The notes under the pieces: generated by a model
Told to the model about the DNA's origin: nothing
Seen by the model: the letters and a program-made list of their open reading frames with translations, nothing else
Databases searched by the model: none
In this document: positions 39,756-53,616 of the stretch, in pieces
How the letters are laid out: each line of letters opens with the position of its first letter
Position numbering within the stretch: position 1 is the first letter of the stretch
From: Urechis unicinctus
Lineage: Eukaryota; Annelida; Polychaeta; Xenopneusta; Urechidae
Length of the DNA stretch: 64,000 nt
NCBI GenBank assembly: GCA_034190875.2
Contig: CM067355.1
Coordinates: forward strand, 29,698,941 to 29,762,940
Direction of reading: 5' to 3'
Made by a program: the position numbers and the translations under genes

Positions 39756-40478
39756 ATAATCTGTTTATGAGACTTTAGTTGCCTCTTTGGCGCGAATATA
39801 GCAATATATCGTCCATAATGCACCTATTAGCGAGCAGTGCAGAATGGACCAGAGTATATCTGCACCATCCTAAAAGCGATAATAGATAAAAGTAGATAAG
39901 ATTCGCTTACATTTGTTCACAGAAGCAGCATCTCATTATAAATTCCTTCTGCGTCTAAGATATTTTGACCATCGTCAAAATAACGTATGATTATTATGCC
40001 AGCTCGCAGCCCTTTTACTGATGAACTGTTATTAAAATAATCCTTATCAACATATTTTCATAAGAGCCCAAACAAAACCGGTGAAGGTATTCATTTAGTT
40101 CATTCATAATGCTGTAGCGCATGATAACCCCTCCTTGTCAATGCTTACGTTTGGCAGAATTTGATCATCAGGTTTGAATAGCTAATGTCAATAGTCTAAC
40201 AAAAATGAAACGGAATTGGGAATGTTTGAATACCTAAGGGACCTGGAATCACCGCCAGTTATTTGCGTCCGGGCGTGGTTGTTCACTTTTTAGAGCTTAC
40301 GACAAGTAGCCGTTGATAATGCAGCCAATTTGTTTGAGGCTACCTGTCATTAGAAAAAGTGTGTGCTTTGTGACGAATCAAAAATCCAAGGACTGGACAC
40401 TGAATGAAAGCCGCTTCATTATAACTGTGATTGCGTCTCAGCGAGCTCAACGTTTTTCATTTCGTGTCACCCACCAGA

Positions 40479-42442
40479 TTGATATGGCACGCCAATTTAT
40501 GACAGAAGTTGCAACCCCATCAATATCGGTGCACCTTTGCTCACATTATGACAATGCTATATTTATACACATTGACTATTCCTTCGTCGTAAGTATGAGC
40601 GGTTTCTGACTGGATGTCGTTAGATAATGCGTTTAATCACTTTATTGACCATGAACAAAATAGTTCGTGAATAACTTATATTGTCCGTGACAAGGGTCCA
40701 TTCCCCGCGTAGAGTTTCCAATTAACCAGCTTAAATATATCCAGGATGGTTATAAACTGCATAATCCTTGGTACAATTTGAAATCTAAATCTGAATAAGA
40801 TCTGAGATGTGTCGAGAGGTGGCTTTACCGACACGTTTTGCTGAATTAAAATTGATTGAGGAAATTTTAACGAATATCACTTGTCATTTATGACAAATGG
40901 TCGCGATAAAGCAATATGTAAACTGCGCTTGATGAGGTGTTTACATGGGCAGCTAGTGCGTCTGCGTCTATAAATCGGCTCTAATTGATATCGAGAAGCG
41001 GAAAGGTTTAGTATACTCATATGACAAACAAGCAATTTGATATGCAACTTATTGCATAAGCTATTTGCAACCACAGGAGAAACTGCATTGGCTTGACCTG
41101 AGAATTATCAAATAGTTTTTATTGCAAGCACAAGTTACTATTGCCCCGCCCCATTGCCTTACATTCCGTTGTTTCAGATATTCATATATCGAATCAGATT
41201 TGTCAAAGCAAAATCATCAGAAAACATAAAGATCTATAAAAATCATCAATATTATTGTAACAAAATTCTTGTCGTCAACGCCAAAGACCTATTAGGTCAA
41301 TTCATCTTTGATTGCTACATACAGTAAAAATACAATCCATGCAGCTGTCTATTTGGGTCTTGCATTGCCTATACAGCAAATGAATGATGAATTAAATGTG
41401 TAATTCAAGGTTTCATGGTAATGTGTCTCTCTATTATAAAACTCAGTCATTTACTTTTAATTGCAGTTGTATGTATGATCAGGGCTAGCAATTTTGCTGC
41501 TGCGTTCAAAATCATGTTGTTTAAGGTACGACACTGCGTTATTACGTAGTGGAATGAAAACCTTTCCTTTCCTATTTCATACTTTTGGCAGCGCTTAATG
41601 GTGAATATCAATGCTTTACACAAAACTATCTAGGAAGTGTAACTCATTAATGCCGAGATTATTTAGGTAGAGTTTCCTTAAGGTAGAACACTATTGTCGC
41701 TTGATCGAGGTATTTTGTGTATCTGCTAACCAGTAGATTTTGGTTGTTTTATTATTGTACGATGTGTGTTAGAAATGAGCCCTGTGCATATTCTTCTCCA
41801 ATGCTTGACATAGCGATGACACTTGAACATCGTACGCTTTACGTGATCATCATATCGGTTTATTCGTTAGGTATGGATTAGTTTCATTCCACTTGCTGTC
41901 ATCGCTATAAATAAGGATCGGGTGTCACACAACGTCTGGGCCTAGTGTGTGACAACAGTTACCTCTCCTTCCGAATTCATTCACATTGGCTCTCACTATG
42001 CACTGTGCGTCAAATTGGCTATAAGTATGGTTATCGACGTAACGATATGAGCGTAGGCGTCATAAAGGTTAATTGTTTATTTCAAGTGCGTATTATATTA
42101 ATGGCAGTGTTGACCCTATTTCAAGCCTCTCGAGTAGACACAGATGCACTTTATTAACGGGAGCGGTTATGTTCGGAAACGTAACAACCCTGGTGGAATG
42201 AGGCAGCTATTAAGTCTAATTCACGTACTCATTAGCTGTTCTCAAGCATAACTATATCGATCTGTTGTAAAGACAGTATCAATGACACCTAACAGTACCC
42301 AATTAATAGAGCCTCGTGCCTCTGATGTGACGGGGCACCTACGTTGGAAATTGGAATGGTTGGTATAAATATGTTGATTCAGACCGATGTCAATTACATT
42401 GCTGCCCGCAGGGATTTTTGTTTACCCTGAAAGAAACGTAAG
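40479..42442. other. C2-only block of about 1.96 kb
   Basis: C1 joins the two flanks directly at about 18522 (CACCCACCAA to TACTGTCAACG). The block is CpG-moderate, has no long frame and no recognised element ends. A 98-codon frame (40313-40609) spans its left edge, so that frame cannot be old. Confidence 0.65.
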
Positions 42443-42462
42443 ATACTGTCAACGTTAGTCTG

Positions 42463-42672
42463 CTATATCCTTGTCTTAATATTATATTTTTTCCAATGTT
42501 TAGTTTTATTTTCCATTATCACGCAGACAAAACTATCCATCCTCGGTTTGTCTACCTTATTCGCGAATTGTTTGAAAAACAAGTCTATTATTTTCTGCCA
42601 CTGTGATACGCAATGATGTGCAGTTTTTGGAAAATCGTCGTTGTAATTGGTTGTGTAAGATTGCACAAACAC
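42463..42672 (-). pseudogene. Minus-strand frame remnant interrupted in C1 by the 770-bp block
   Basis: C2 reads FPKTAHHCVSQWQKIIDLFF then VCVIMENKTKHWKK on the minus strand. C1 has matching scraps, TVFEKTAHHC (about 19440-19475) and VCVIMEN (about 18580-18600), on either side of 18673-19440. If the frame was ever coding, the C1 block lies within it. No family recognised. Confidence 0.25.
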
Positions 42673-43009
42673 ATCGCGTTAGATGCTGTCCATTGACGCG
42701 AATGCGACTTTATAGAACTAGCAATCCGTCATATTTGATAATGCCATTGCATGTTACTAAATTTGCAGCATGAAAAAAACGCGAACACTACGATGCGCTT
42801 ATTGTAAGCGGCAACGCTTGTAAACATTATAACGAAACATTGGATGAATACAAATTATTTCCACCCATACTAGCTACTCACCATTACAACCATCAGTAGC
42901 TTGAGTTTATACCTAGTTTTGTAAGGATAGTGAATATAATCTACATAATGCAGGGCTAGAGCAATTGTAGCGGGTTAGTGGTAGACTAAACCGGAATAGT
43001 GCGTATATT

Positions 43010-43912
43010 GTCTTTCACATTTCATTTATAATATAGTCAGTGCTTTGTCGTGAACGAGTATTCCTTTAATATCGAATACCATGATCATACTGTTATGGTT
43101 TTGTCTGCTTCGTTTGTAATGTGCTTAACCAAGATAATCCAGGCAAACAAGGTTCATGTTCAGAGGGGAGGTGTTAGTGTTTAATCGTTTAGAATTATTA
43201 TGTTTATTGTATGCCCAAAAGTATTGTCATGATTGCTTATTCATTTATTTTGTTCATATTAGGGTTATAGCTTCAATTCGTGATGCAAGTAACTAGTTAT
43301 GTTGCCAATTAATAATGAACATTTGAATAATGATTGAGCACGGGTTCGAATGAGCAGATTCCTATATTGAGGTTGATTTTGCTCTATATCTTTATTCAAC
43401 ATAGTCCGCACATTTCTAGGCAATAGTTAATTTTACTACTGCCACATGGTGATTTGCATTCATATTAATATGGAGCGACTGATCATAAACAAGCAAATAA
43501 AAATCCATTCTGCAGGCATGATTTTGTTTTATTTCTTACGCTCAGTTTTTCAGAACAAACCTTGGACCATAAGAATCACTATAATTCAAAGTTTTAATTT
43601 CCATGATATAATTTAATTTGTTGGAATAAATGGTCTTCGAAATTTATCCCCTTTAGTATCAGCAGGGGTATTCACTTTGGAATGTTTGGTATTACTCTCA
43701 AAATTGATACTAAACTGGCTTATGGTGTGCATATGAGACAAGTTAACCTGCGGTTCCTATCGCTATAATGCGTCGACCGTTGCAGCAATTGCTGACTCTC
43801 GTGTAGTCATGCTGCACGCAATTCTGGCTTAATTTTTATATAAATAGACCGTCGCATGTAAAAACGGATGACTTTCAAATGGTCTCAAATGAAAACATTT
43901 TCGTCTTATTTT
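43010..43912. other. C2-only block of about 900 bp
   Basis: C1 runs from CCGGAAATCTCTA (about 19895) into TTTTGCTTTTTATTATTGC without it. CpG content is intermediate (21 in 840 bp). No gene seen. Confidence 0.6.
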
Positions 43913-45282
43913 TGTTAATATTTTTGCTTCTAATTATTGCAAGTGTAATATTATGCTAACAGAAGAAAATTGTATAATGTCAACATTTGTGTGAAACTGG
44001 CATTAATTTTACAATGCCGCAAAATGAAGAGAAGTTGGAATTGAGCTTCACAAATTAAGAAATGGTTGCAAACTGACGGGTTAGTCACTTGCCTGAATGA
44101 TGCGGAAGAGTTGAGCAACATCAACATAATGTGACACTTTTCAGTGTGTTGAATACTTGCAATTTGTGATTCATTGAATAATGAAGCATGGATAGGGTAG
44201 GCTTTTTCATAAAACGCTATTACAGCCTCATAATTCCGGTGGTTCATGAGAACATCGTTAAAAGTACTTTCTTGCCAATCGTGACACGCCCACATATTTT
44301 CCTTGTACACCAGGTACAGTGCACAAACACGTTCGTGTTATCCCGAATGTAATGAATGCATATCCGTTGTATGAATGTATGTTCTGGGACAAAGCTAACT
44401 TGTTGATAAGCAATACGCATCGTCTTGCCGTTAGTTGATGTTTATTGACTGATTGTACAGAGGAGGGTACAATGCTTGTCATCATTGCAGGTTGTTCAGG
44501 GGACTTGGATATGCATCTGTGGCTTGTTAGATTTTCACAGTGAACAAATGTATCGCTGTGCATCAACGTCTATTCAAATTAAACACATGTTGCATTTTAC
44601 CCAGTGTGCTTGAAGTGTAAGTAATGTACATATCAATGGCCAACGCACTAACCAATTCAAAGTAGACACTGTAACATTTTGCTTATTGTGCTCGTAATAG
44701 GATTGTTGAATGATTTGATAAGCTACCCATGCAGAAAGCAACATATAAGTACTGACCACGGTATCTTTGAAGTCTTACCAATATCACCTTACATTGTATC
44801 ACACGAATAGTCATGCGCTTGAATATATTGTATTCATGATATTTATGAAATTACTCGCCATCTATGCCTTCCGTTAAGCGTGCTAACTACGCTAACAGCT
44901 TCTTTGCCTTTAAAGACATCACCCGTCCACTTTGCTTGAGCCTGATATTCCTTGCATACTCATGGTCAGCCCCAAACCAACTTTGGTGTGCAGAAGCAAA
45001 TAAGCGCGATGATACTGCACAACTCAGCTCTGATAAATGAACGATGAGGCTATAAAAAGAACAAAGCAAGAGTGCTAACGCGTATTCCATCCTCAGGGAT
45101 GCTTTCAATATAACATGAATAGCTTCGAGGCACGCCCAACGAGCATCTGAAAACAATGATGCATTGTCGAAATAAACCCTGTTAGTTTTTTTATACGATG
45201 AACGACATAGATAGCATATTAGTTATCAAGGATTCCAAGCTCCCTGTTATGTTCGTAAGATCTTGTAACCCCTTGTCACATA

Positions 45283-45360
45283 AAACAAGCTCGTACGTAA
45301 GCGAGCTTGTAGATAAAGCAAGCTGGCACATAAAGTAAGCTTGTAGATAAAGCGAGCTCA
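45283..45360. repeat. Roughly 38-bp minisatellite, C2 copy
   Basis: AAGCGAGCTTGTAGATAAAG and ACATAAAGTAAGCTTGTAGA alternate, matching 20990-21054 of C1. Confidence 0.7.
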
Positions 45361-45989
45361 TATGATATCGGCATAATTGCTCGGCTAGCTGTACTGAACA
45401 CAAACTGTAAAAGACTGGAACCGTGGTAACAGCATAATCATGGTCAACAGAGAACCTTTAAATATTAAAAAATTAATTGTACTGCAATAAGCTTTAATCG
45501 ACTATAGCAATATCATGAACATATTTTGTATAATAATAAATAGTTTAATGGATGCTGGAGATTAGAATATGATCCCAGTTTATAATATATTTTTGCTTTG
45601 AGCTTCATTAACATATCTGCCCGATCAAACCAGCCGGCCAAATGATCAGCTGTACAGCTTTAATTGCCTGAACTGAAACAGTTGCAAGCAACTCATAGTT
45701 TTCAGAAAGTATTCAATTCTAGTAGTAGTGGTTTAATTTTACTTGATATATGGCAAGAGTTACAGTAAAGTAAATATACCGCAGATCTACCAATTTATAC
45801 TTCTATACGTGGGCTGCGGTGTTTGTGTTTCGCTTTTACTTCATCAACGCATTACAGTCCGAGTAATCGCCTCGATGTGAGGTAGCAACGGATTTATGTG
45901 GATTGTTTCCAATATAAAATATAAGCTGTTAGCTGTAGCTTTGTTTATGCAGTTAATTCTTCGCCACGCAGTTATAGAGTTCAGTTCTA

Positions 45990-48745
45990 CAGTGGCGGGC
46001 GTCAAAAAGACTGAATGTCGCATTTCCGCAGATGTTGGATAAAAAACACAATGGTATATCCATGTATCGTACTCGATAAAAGGTAGATTCGAATATGTCT
46101 ACTAACTAGCTTTCAAACTACAGCAATTCAGTTGCATATAAGGGTAAAGGGTGATAAATTCGATGCGCTATATTACTTCATTGACAGTTCACTATTTAGC
46201 ATACAAGAACACGCAATGAGCATATGTTGTTGTACCAATACCAGATTTTACGAGGGGCGACAGAGCCAGTTCCACCTGTCATATTGTCATATTTGGTTAA
46301 TGAAGGTGTCCATTAGTCATTTGAGACCGGTTTCGACGGATGTTGTGGTTTTCACAGCGCAAATTTCCGCGAAGACTGCTACATCCAATGATCATTGGCC
46401 CAATGTGAGTAAAAATAATTCAATATCTATAGAGATAGCCGTGCGCTATTGTGCACCAATCCAACAACATATGTTTCCATTTCCAAAGTCATTGCCAAGG
46501 CTGATATGCCGTCGCTCGCTATAAAAATGATGCATGTTCTGTAAACAAAAGAACATCAGCTTTTCACAACAGTGGGCACTTGTAGGGGAATAAACTATTA
46601 ATCTAATACCAATATCAAACCACAAAAGGGGAGGATAACATTTTGATTAAAATGGATGAATAAGAAGCGTCCTTAATATAGGACAATGGCGGCAGTTAGG
46701 CAGACTACTAATCGTTTCTGTAATAGGAAGCCTGTCCTATTCTCTTCACAGACTACCCATCAATATGTCACCTGTTCGCACCTGCACGTTGCATCGAACA
46801 CAATCATGAACAGTTTATTTACATTGAAATCGTGTAACAAATGCTATGTTTATCTCCATGTGCACTTGTGATATCCGTAAGAATATGCAAGCAATCAGTA
46901 AGAAGCACGTATCTTGGCTAGCTGTTCATTGGCAATTGTTATAGAGCGAGTTGAGTATAATCACTATTGCCATCAATTTCACATACTGAGCAAGTGATAC
47001 CAATAAGTGAAAATGCACCATGACCTAAATCTAGCCAATTCCACCCATCATTTGGCTGTAATTGTTTGAGCTCAAGATTGTAATACGCGTAAATTAAACC
47101 AGATTTTGCTAAAAACACCGATAGACAAGCCTATGTGTTTTATGCGCCGTGTTATTGTGTTTCTGACAATTATCTTGCTGGAATCTTTGTGGTTTATATA
47201 TTTTGTATATCGAATAGTCAAAGCACACACGTGTTTTTTTGTTAATTATGCCAAATTACACACGATGTGAAACCGCCTTGCGATAGTAAACCAGTCCGAA
47301 TAAGGAATTGCCGGTATCGGACAATATCATATGCCAAAAGAGATCATATGAGTTTTTAAATGCAGAAACTTTATATGCCTTGTCGTCACATTACCTGCCA
47401 TGTGAAATGTTGTTTCTGGTGTGTATTTGCGATCAATCACGTTTAGACTCTGTATAAGAGCACATTTGCTTTCAAGACTACAGTTGCTACGTCCATGCGA
47501 TGGTTGAAGTTAAGACTGCTAGATACTAAGGTTGTTGCTCCTCGTTGTATAAGCCTATAGCGGCATGCAGCTGAATGCAACATTTATAACTGGCACTTGC
47601 GTCCATTTCCTAAGCGATGTCTGCTGTCATCAGTTACTTTCGACCCGGTATTTAAATATGTTAAATCCACCAATTCGCAAACAAGCATCCACAATTTGGT
47701 AAGTTCATTTTAACATCGGGGAACGTCAAGCTGTAAAACAAACCAATGAAAGCCTAATATCAGCTATTGGAACGTAGGACAGGCTAGCTATTATTTGAAT
47801 AATTTTCAATCAGCAATTACGCTTACGAACAACTATCAGACACGACGCAAATGTATTTGATATAAATTATTTCGAAAGTACGTAATCACAATGGCAGCTC
47901 ACCGGATTACAGCAACATCATGCCATTTAAAACCCTGTGTAAGCAGCCTGACGGCAAATAAACTTGCAAAACGGTTAATGTAATCTGTTTTCGCAGCTGT
48001 GTCTTACTTAAGCTTGTTTCGGTACTATACTATTTTCTATTTATGTACCAAAATTTCTCTACATATTTTCATATCTACTGAGGTGTGCATATATGCATCC
48101 GTAATGCGTACTAAAAATGAGTGCGTGATGGTTAGACCCTTTAAAAAATTTGCCAGATTATGGAAACGATGTAGATATCGGTGGTATATGCTACTAATGG
48201 TGATCAACATTAGAACTTCTCAGTTGTTTCAAGTTTCGCGTTATTATCTCGTAATGATCGATAATTAAGTCATCTTATTCACTTAATATTATAAAGGACC
48301 TGGTTTCAATCAATAGATAGTTGCCTGAAGTGGTAGTCACCCACCCAACCGCCCAGCCTGATAAAATTAATAGCGATTCATGAAACAAAAATACATATAT
48401 ATCATGGTATGCACAAACTATAGAACAATATAGCACTGGATAGGTTATATGTTAGATGACTCGGCTTAATGCGAGTCCAGTAACATGTGTCACGCGGCAT
48501 ATCACGACTTTCATACATTGCCAGCACATGAGCTCCATATTACTCCAATGATGTTCGACAAACAGGTATCCACGAATACGAATTGTTTACGCCAAATGTT
48601 AGATATGTATAGGTTTCAAGTATTATTATGGCTGTGTCGAATCCCCACAGAAGCAGCTAGCTTATAATAAATATTACACGAATAGCCCGCAATTATATGC
48701 AGCAATAGTCGCGGTTGCAATTACTGTGCTATGAATATTTGTGGA
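45990..48745 (+). other. C2 block absent from C1, partly homologous to the A body
   Basis: The second half (about 48080-48745) matches A1 3130-4060: GCATCCG..ATGCGTACTAAAA, GAAACGATG, GGCTG.GTC.AATCCC and AGAAGCA. This shows that C once carried the same body as A. The first half contains a 130-codon frame (46132-46524), the longest non-repetitive plus-strand frame in the window. It has no second copy for comparison and no recognised motif, so I do not call it a gene. Confidence 0.7.
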
Positions 48746-49661
48746 TGACATATCTATTGATTCACTGAATGCCAATAGCAGTACATATTGGAATTACATA
48801 CCCACAGCAACTTCAGGCAATTGCTTATATGCATAACCAATATTATTGCGCATTACCATGAATTTATTGGATGTTATCATTTAAATGCTTACGACATACT
48901 AGATATTATCTTAATTACTGCCTAAAAGCAGTATAACTTGCAAAGCATCATTCAACAACTCACAATGGTATGTAATATGTAAAACTGACAAGAATATACA
49001 AAATTGTATCTTATTCTGCAACAGCATAATGCATACTCTTAATGGTTACGTGGTTGTATCTGACTAAGATCACGTGAAGGTACATTTTCGCATTGTAGTC
49101 GCCAAACACGTTGTGCAGTACATCTGCGACAAACAATTTCTCGATTGCAATCCGTCAGAACTGCTTGACACATGAACGCCAGCAACATGCATCTGCAGCT
49201 GTTGTAACCATTCGGTCATTGAGATAACACTAAGTTAGCATATGCCGCCGTCACCACACGCACCGCCTTATGCATCAATCAGTAGATGTTCTATTTGATG
49301 TGCTTTTGACTATCATATTAATGTTTATGGCAGCGTATAAATACTTGGTTAGCACTTGCGTAAATGTCCTATTGCCGCTTATTGACGTTAGGGGTCATTG
49401 TGATTATAACTGCATTTCTTCTTAGTTATAAGATCACGTCGATACCACGATAGTTTGTTAGGGTACATCGTACGTCGCATGTATGATTGATTGATAATTC
49501 AGATTCCGGTCGTATTACTCTGGTAATCAATGATTGACGATTGTGTGCTGTCAATTGCACATCTGTAACGATAAAACCGCTTACCAGATGGATATGCAAT
49601 GGTTTACCACATCATGCTTTGTGTTTGTGAGTATGTGTGAGCAAATGTGTTTTCGTCATTT

Positions 49662-49698
49662 TGTGTGTGTGTGTGTGTGTGTGCGTGTGTGCCTGTGT
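49662..49698. repeat. Short (GT)n microsatellite
   Basis: About 12 GT units, then GCGTGTGTGCCTGTG. The A3 counterpart near 59000 has only a few GT, so it expanded within C2. Confidence 0.9.
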
Positions 49699-49957
49699 AA
49701 TAGTATAATAGGTATGACGTTACTATGACAATTAACAATAATCATTAACTTTGTGATGTGTTTAGGTGTTAGCTATTGGCGTATAAAACTCGTCATAGAC
49801 ATTGTGGATTGCTTGAATAGTGTAACGGAATTCGTGTCAGATCTTTACGATGGATCAGAGTATCTGTGCTTAACTTGTTTATCCCTTAAATTACGAGTAT
49901 GACTCTAGCAGCCCGACGCTAGACAATTTGTACGCCCTTCCCCAGATTTACAGTGGT

Positions 49958-50371
49958 TTATTCTGGTCTTCTGTGCTTATATTCGATCATTAAGTTCTGT
50001 ACCCTACTAAATGCTAAAAGTCCAAGTTTTGTGAGATTTTGGCTACCTCGTGCTACATTGACGTTTTTCTGTTTATGTGAGTCAAGACTTTTCTCCCGTT
50101 GATTTATTTCCCAATCTAACTGCGGAAGGATTGATTCTCGTTGTGGCTTGGTTGAAGGAAAATAACTAGCCCATATGCATGCGCATCCGTGATTCAGCAT
50201 AAGCCGCAAATGTAACAATTGGAACAAATGTCTACCGACATCCACTGGTTTATGGATTGTAATGAGCGGAAAAATCGTTTTAAATGACGGTTGAATGGTA
50301 TATCCGTGTAAAGCGTTAACGATACACGAAATTAATATGTCGTTACATGAGCTCCTTAACTTATTTACCAC
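49958..50371 (-). pseudogene. 137-codon minus-strand frame in C2, related to A1 5931-6161
   Basis: The longest non-repetitive frame in the window. It reads VGRHLFQLLHLRLMLNHGC around its middle and ends VQNLMIEYKHRRPE at the same stop position as the A frames. The 50-odd residues between these two blocks have no A counterpart. No catalytic motif, signal or membrane segment stands out. A shared frame end in diverged paralogues hints at past coding, but I cannot assign a function. Confidence 0.3.
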
Positions 50372-51755
50372 AGTTCGTCAAGCCAAACATGCGTTTAGCC
50401 GTAGCTGCGAGTTGAGCGGGCCTTCCATTTTTGGGGTTATACATTACGTGACAGAAATAAGAGGCAAAGCTGCTGGGGAGCAGATATTAGCGCATGGTTT
50501 TATATTATAACATACCCCGGCTTTGACTGCTTGGAAAACGGGTTGAACATAATCCCCTTTCATACACTTTGATTCCTATATGGCATTACATCTGTGGTCC
50601 ATAATGTATTTGCTTTCATATTTCAAAAGGGTGGCTAGTATTAGGATACATTCTAACTCCGGATGAACAACAATGGAAAGTAATGGCTAAATTGGGGTTT
50701 AATGTCAATTGCAACAGCGAGATGATATCCGGGTGGTGATGGATGAGGATGGTTGTGATGCCCACTTGGCACAAACCAGTTATCTAGACCGGTCTGCAAA
50801 ACCCACGCCGCTGTTGCGTACAACACGATTCTCCGTCGTTACCACATGGCCTTAAACGACGAACCTACATGCTGATCAATGCTTACTTACTATGAAGATG
50901 TTCTGCTACGTTAACACGTTATGCTGATGAGCTGCATGCCAGCATTCCAGTCATGCGTTAAAGTTTTGTGTGAAGGGAGATACAATGAGACTGTAAGTGC
51001 ATCTGACACAATCCAGACGCGTGAAGTAACGGGAGTGTCTTAAATATTATTATCCATCATTTCAATGTATTGCAATTATTCATTACCGCCTATATATATA
51101 TTCAAATGTCAATATTACCATTATCCAAACCCAGATAACATCAGTGCAAGTGTGTTCCTTGAGCGTAACTCGCTGCTGTGTAAACAAACCTGCACGACGC
51201 TTATAATTAAGAGCAAACCGAAAAAATCTCTTAGGTTGCGATGAATGACACTTTCACGTAATTACTGCTCTTCTCCGTCTATGTCTTTCTCTGTTAGTCT
51301 CAAGCTGACCGTGCTATAACTTCAACCGTGTCTTAACAACGACTAGCTTTCAGGGATAAACACCAAGTATTACAGCTATAACATATAAAATATACCTTGC
51401 AAGTGTTTGGGCTGTTATCATGGTTTAAGATTTTGAACGGGGCATTTGTCGTGTCTGTCACCAGAAACATCCGCTTATTAGCCAAATCGCTCGATTAAAA
51501 TAGGCGCCGTAGAACCTGTCCTATAAATTCCTACAAAACAGCAACTGTTGTCCAGCTCTATACAATCGTACGTGAAATAGCCTGTTTGGGTCTTAATCAA
51601 AATGACCCACTCCTATCTCGTTTATGTTGATGCACTGTCAACCAGATTGTTACATCCGAGGCTAAATCAATCAAGTATTATGAGCGCCTATATGCAACAC
51701 GGAGTAATCCCATTTGTGAAGTTGGTTTCATTATTCATTTACACCCAATAACACT

Positions 51756-52360
51756 CCTTGTGCAGTCATCTGCATGTTTAGCTGGCCTAGTTATGCTGAG
51801 CTAATGTTTTCACTAGATGGCGAATGTGAGGATTATTCTCTTGTGCACAAGTCAAAAATTGACGGAATCGCTACTAATGTTTGTGTCTGATAGTGTTTTG
51901 GGTTCGAATACCTTGTTTTATTAACAACTACACAGATGAAGAGTCTAGTCTAAACATGTGTCCGTCCTGTCAACTATAACCCCAAATATATTGCCTGCTA
52001 CTGGTAGTCAACGTGGGATAACAAAGTCGCTCACACAATTGCCCAGCGTTAACATGTGGTACAGTTCGCCAACGCCAATGTCAATGTACAGCCATGATTG
52101 ATGTTTGTGATTCATATTTGCATTGCAAATATCTTCTCCAAACACTGTCAGAATACTCAGGGGGCGCATAGGAGCTTGACATTCATAACAATTTATTAAG
52201 CCTTCACCCTTAATCTACATTTGATGATGGAATATTCCAGCGCTTTATTTGGTACGCTTGATGTTCAATACTCGGCAGCGTAGTCTCTATTACGATGAAT
52301 GACGTGATTAATGAGTGGTCTGCACCTATTAAGTTCGTCAGCGGCGTTAACTTTCCTGGA
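51756..52360 (+). repeat. Conserved tail island, C2 copy
   Basis: It contains GGTTCGAATACC (51901-51912) with TTTT four bases on, as in B1 and B3. It matches C1 24486-25080 with few changes. Confidence 0.8.
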
Positions 52361-53089
52361 CATAGCTATTTAGCCACTGGTTGTGATATTTGGACACTTT
52401 GACAACCAACATTGTGTATATTGCAATACATGAAGAGCATTTTGTCAGCGCAAGCATCTGTTGACTTTGATATTGGAACTAAGTCTCATGCCGAGCTTAT
52501 CGGCGCGTTGAAATTGGTGGCAAATTGTTGGAAAAATGTCAACAGCTAAAGTCATCGCATCCAATCTATTCTAGAGAAATTTTCAAGAATATACGATTGT
52601 CTTTAGCAGCTGTCGCGACTTAAATCGTTCTTCAGAACTTACCTAAAAATGTTTCGATTTTTTTTGTCTGATCTGTAGAAAGATAAAGAGTAAACGAAAA
52701 TATATTCGTATCACTTTTCAAATTAGGAAATTGCCTATAACCTTAAAGCACATATAAAGGATTCAAGCTTGTATTTTATTTATCCTCTCCATAGATATTA
52801 AATGATTCTGTAAAGCAAACTAGACTATTTTTGACCGATCACTAACAGCTTTGGGAGCATTGTTGCATATCCCCTGTGCCCAAAAAGCCAACTTAAGTAC
52901 TGCTAGGTTTTATATTATGCGATCTGTGGTCATTGAAATAGTTATTGGAATAGCCTTCGTTGTTTATTTATGCCACAATGCCATCGACTCGTTCATGAAC
53001 GAATTCTGCTGCGAATAGACTCACTTGGCTAAGATAAAAATAAAAGAACTTTTTACTTGCATGATCAACTCCTCAACGTCATATGCATG

Positions 53090-53616
<527 letters not shown>

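Larger units (their letters stand above)
49541..51561 (+). other. C2 block absent from C1, homologous to A3 58980-60440
   Basis: C1 joins the flanks at about 24297, where ACAATCGTAC matches the right edge in C2. C2 49600-49990 and 51405-51560 align with A3 58990-59480 and 60280-60440. This fits a 2-kb loss in C1. Confidence 0.75.

Noticed and set aside
46132-46524. A 130-codon frame as a real gene
   Set aside because: There is no second copy to test it, no motif and no start context, and it lies in a region full of decayed repeat sequence.
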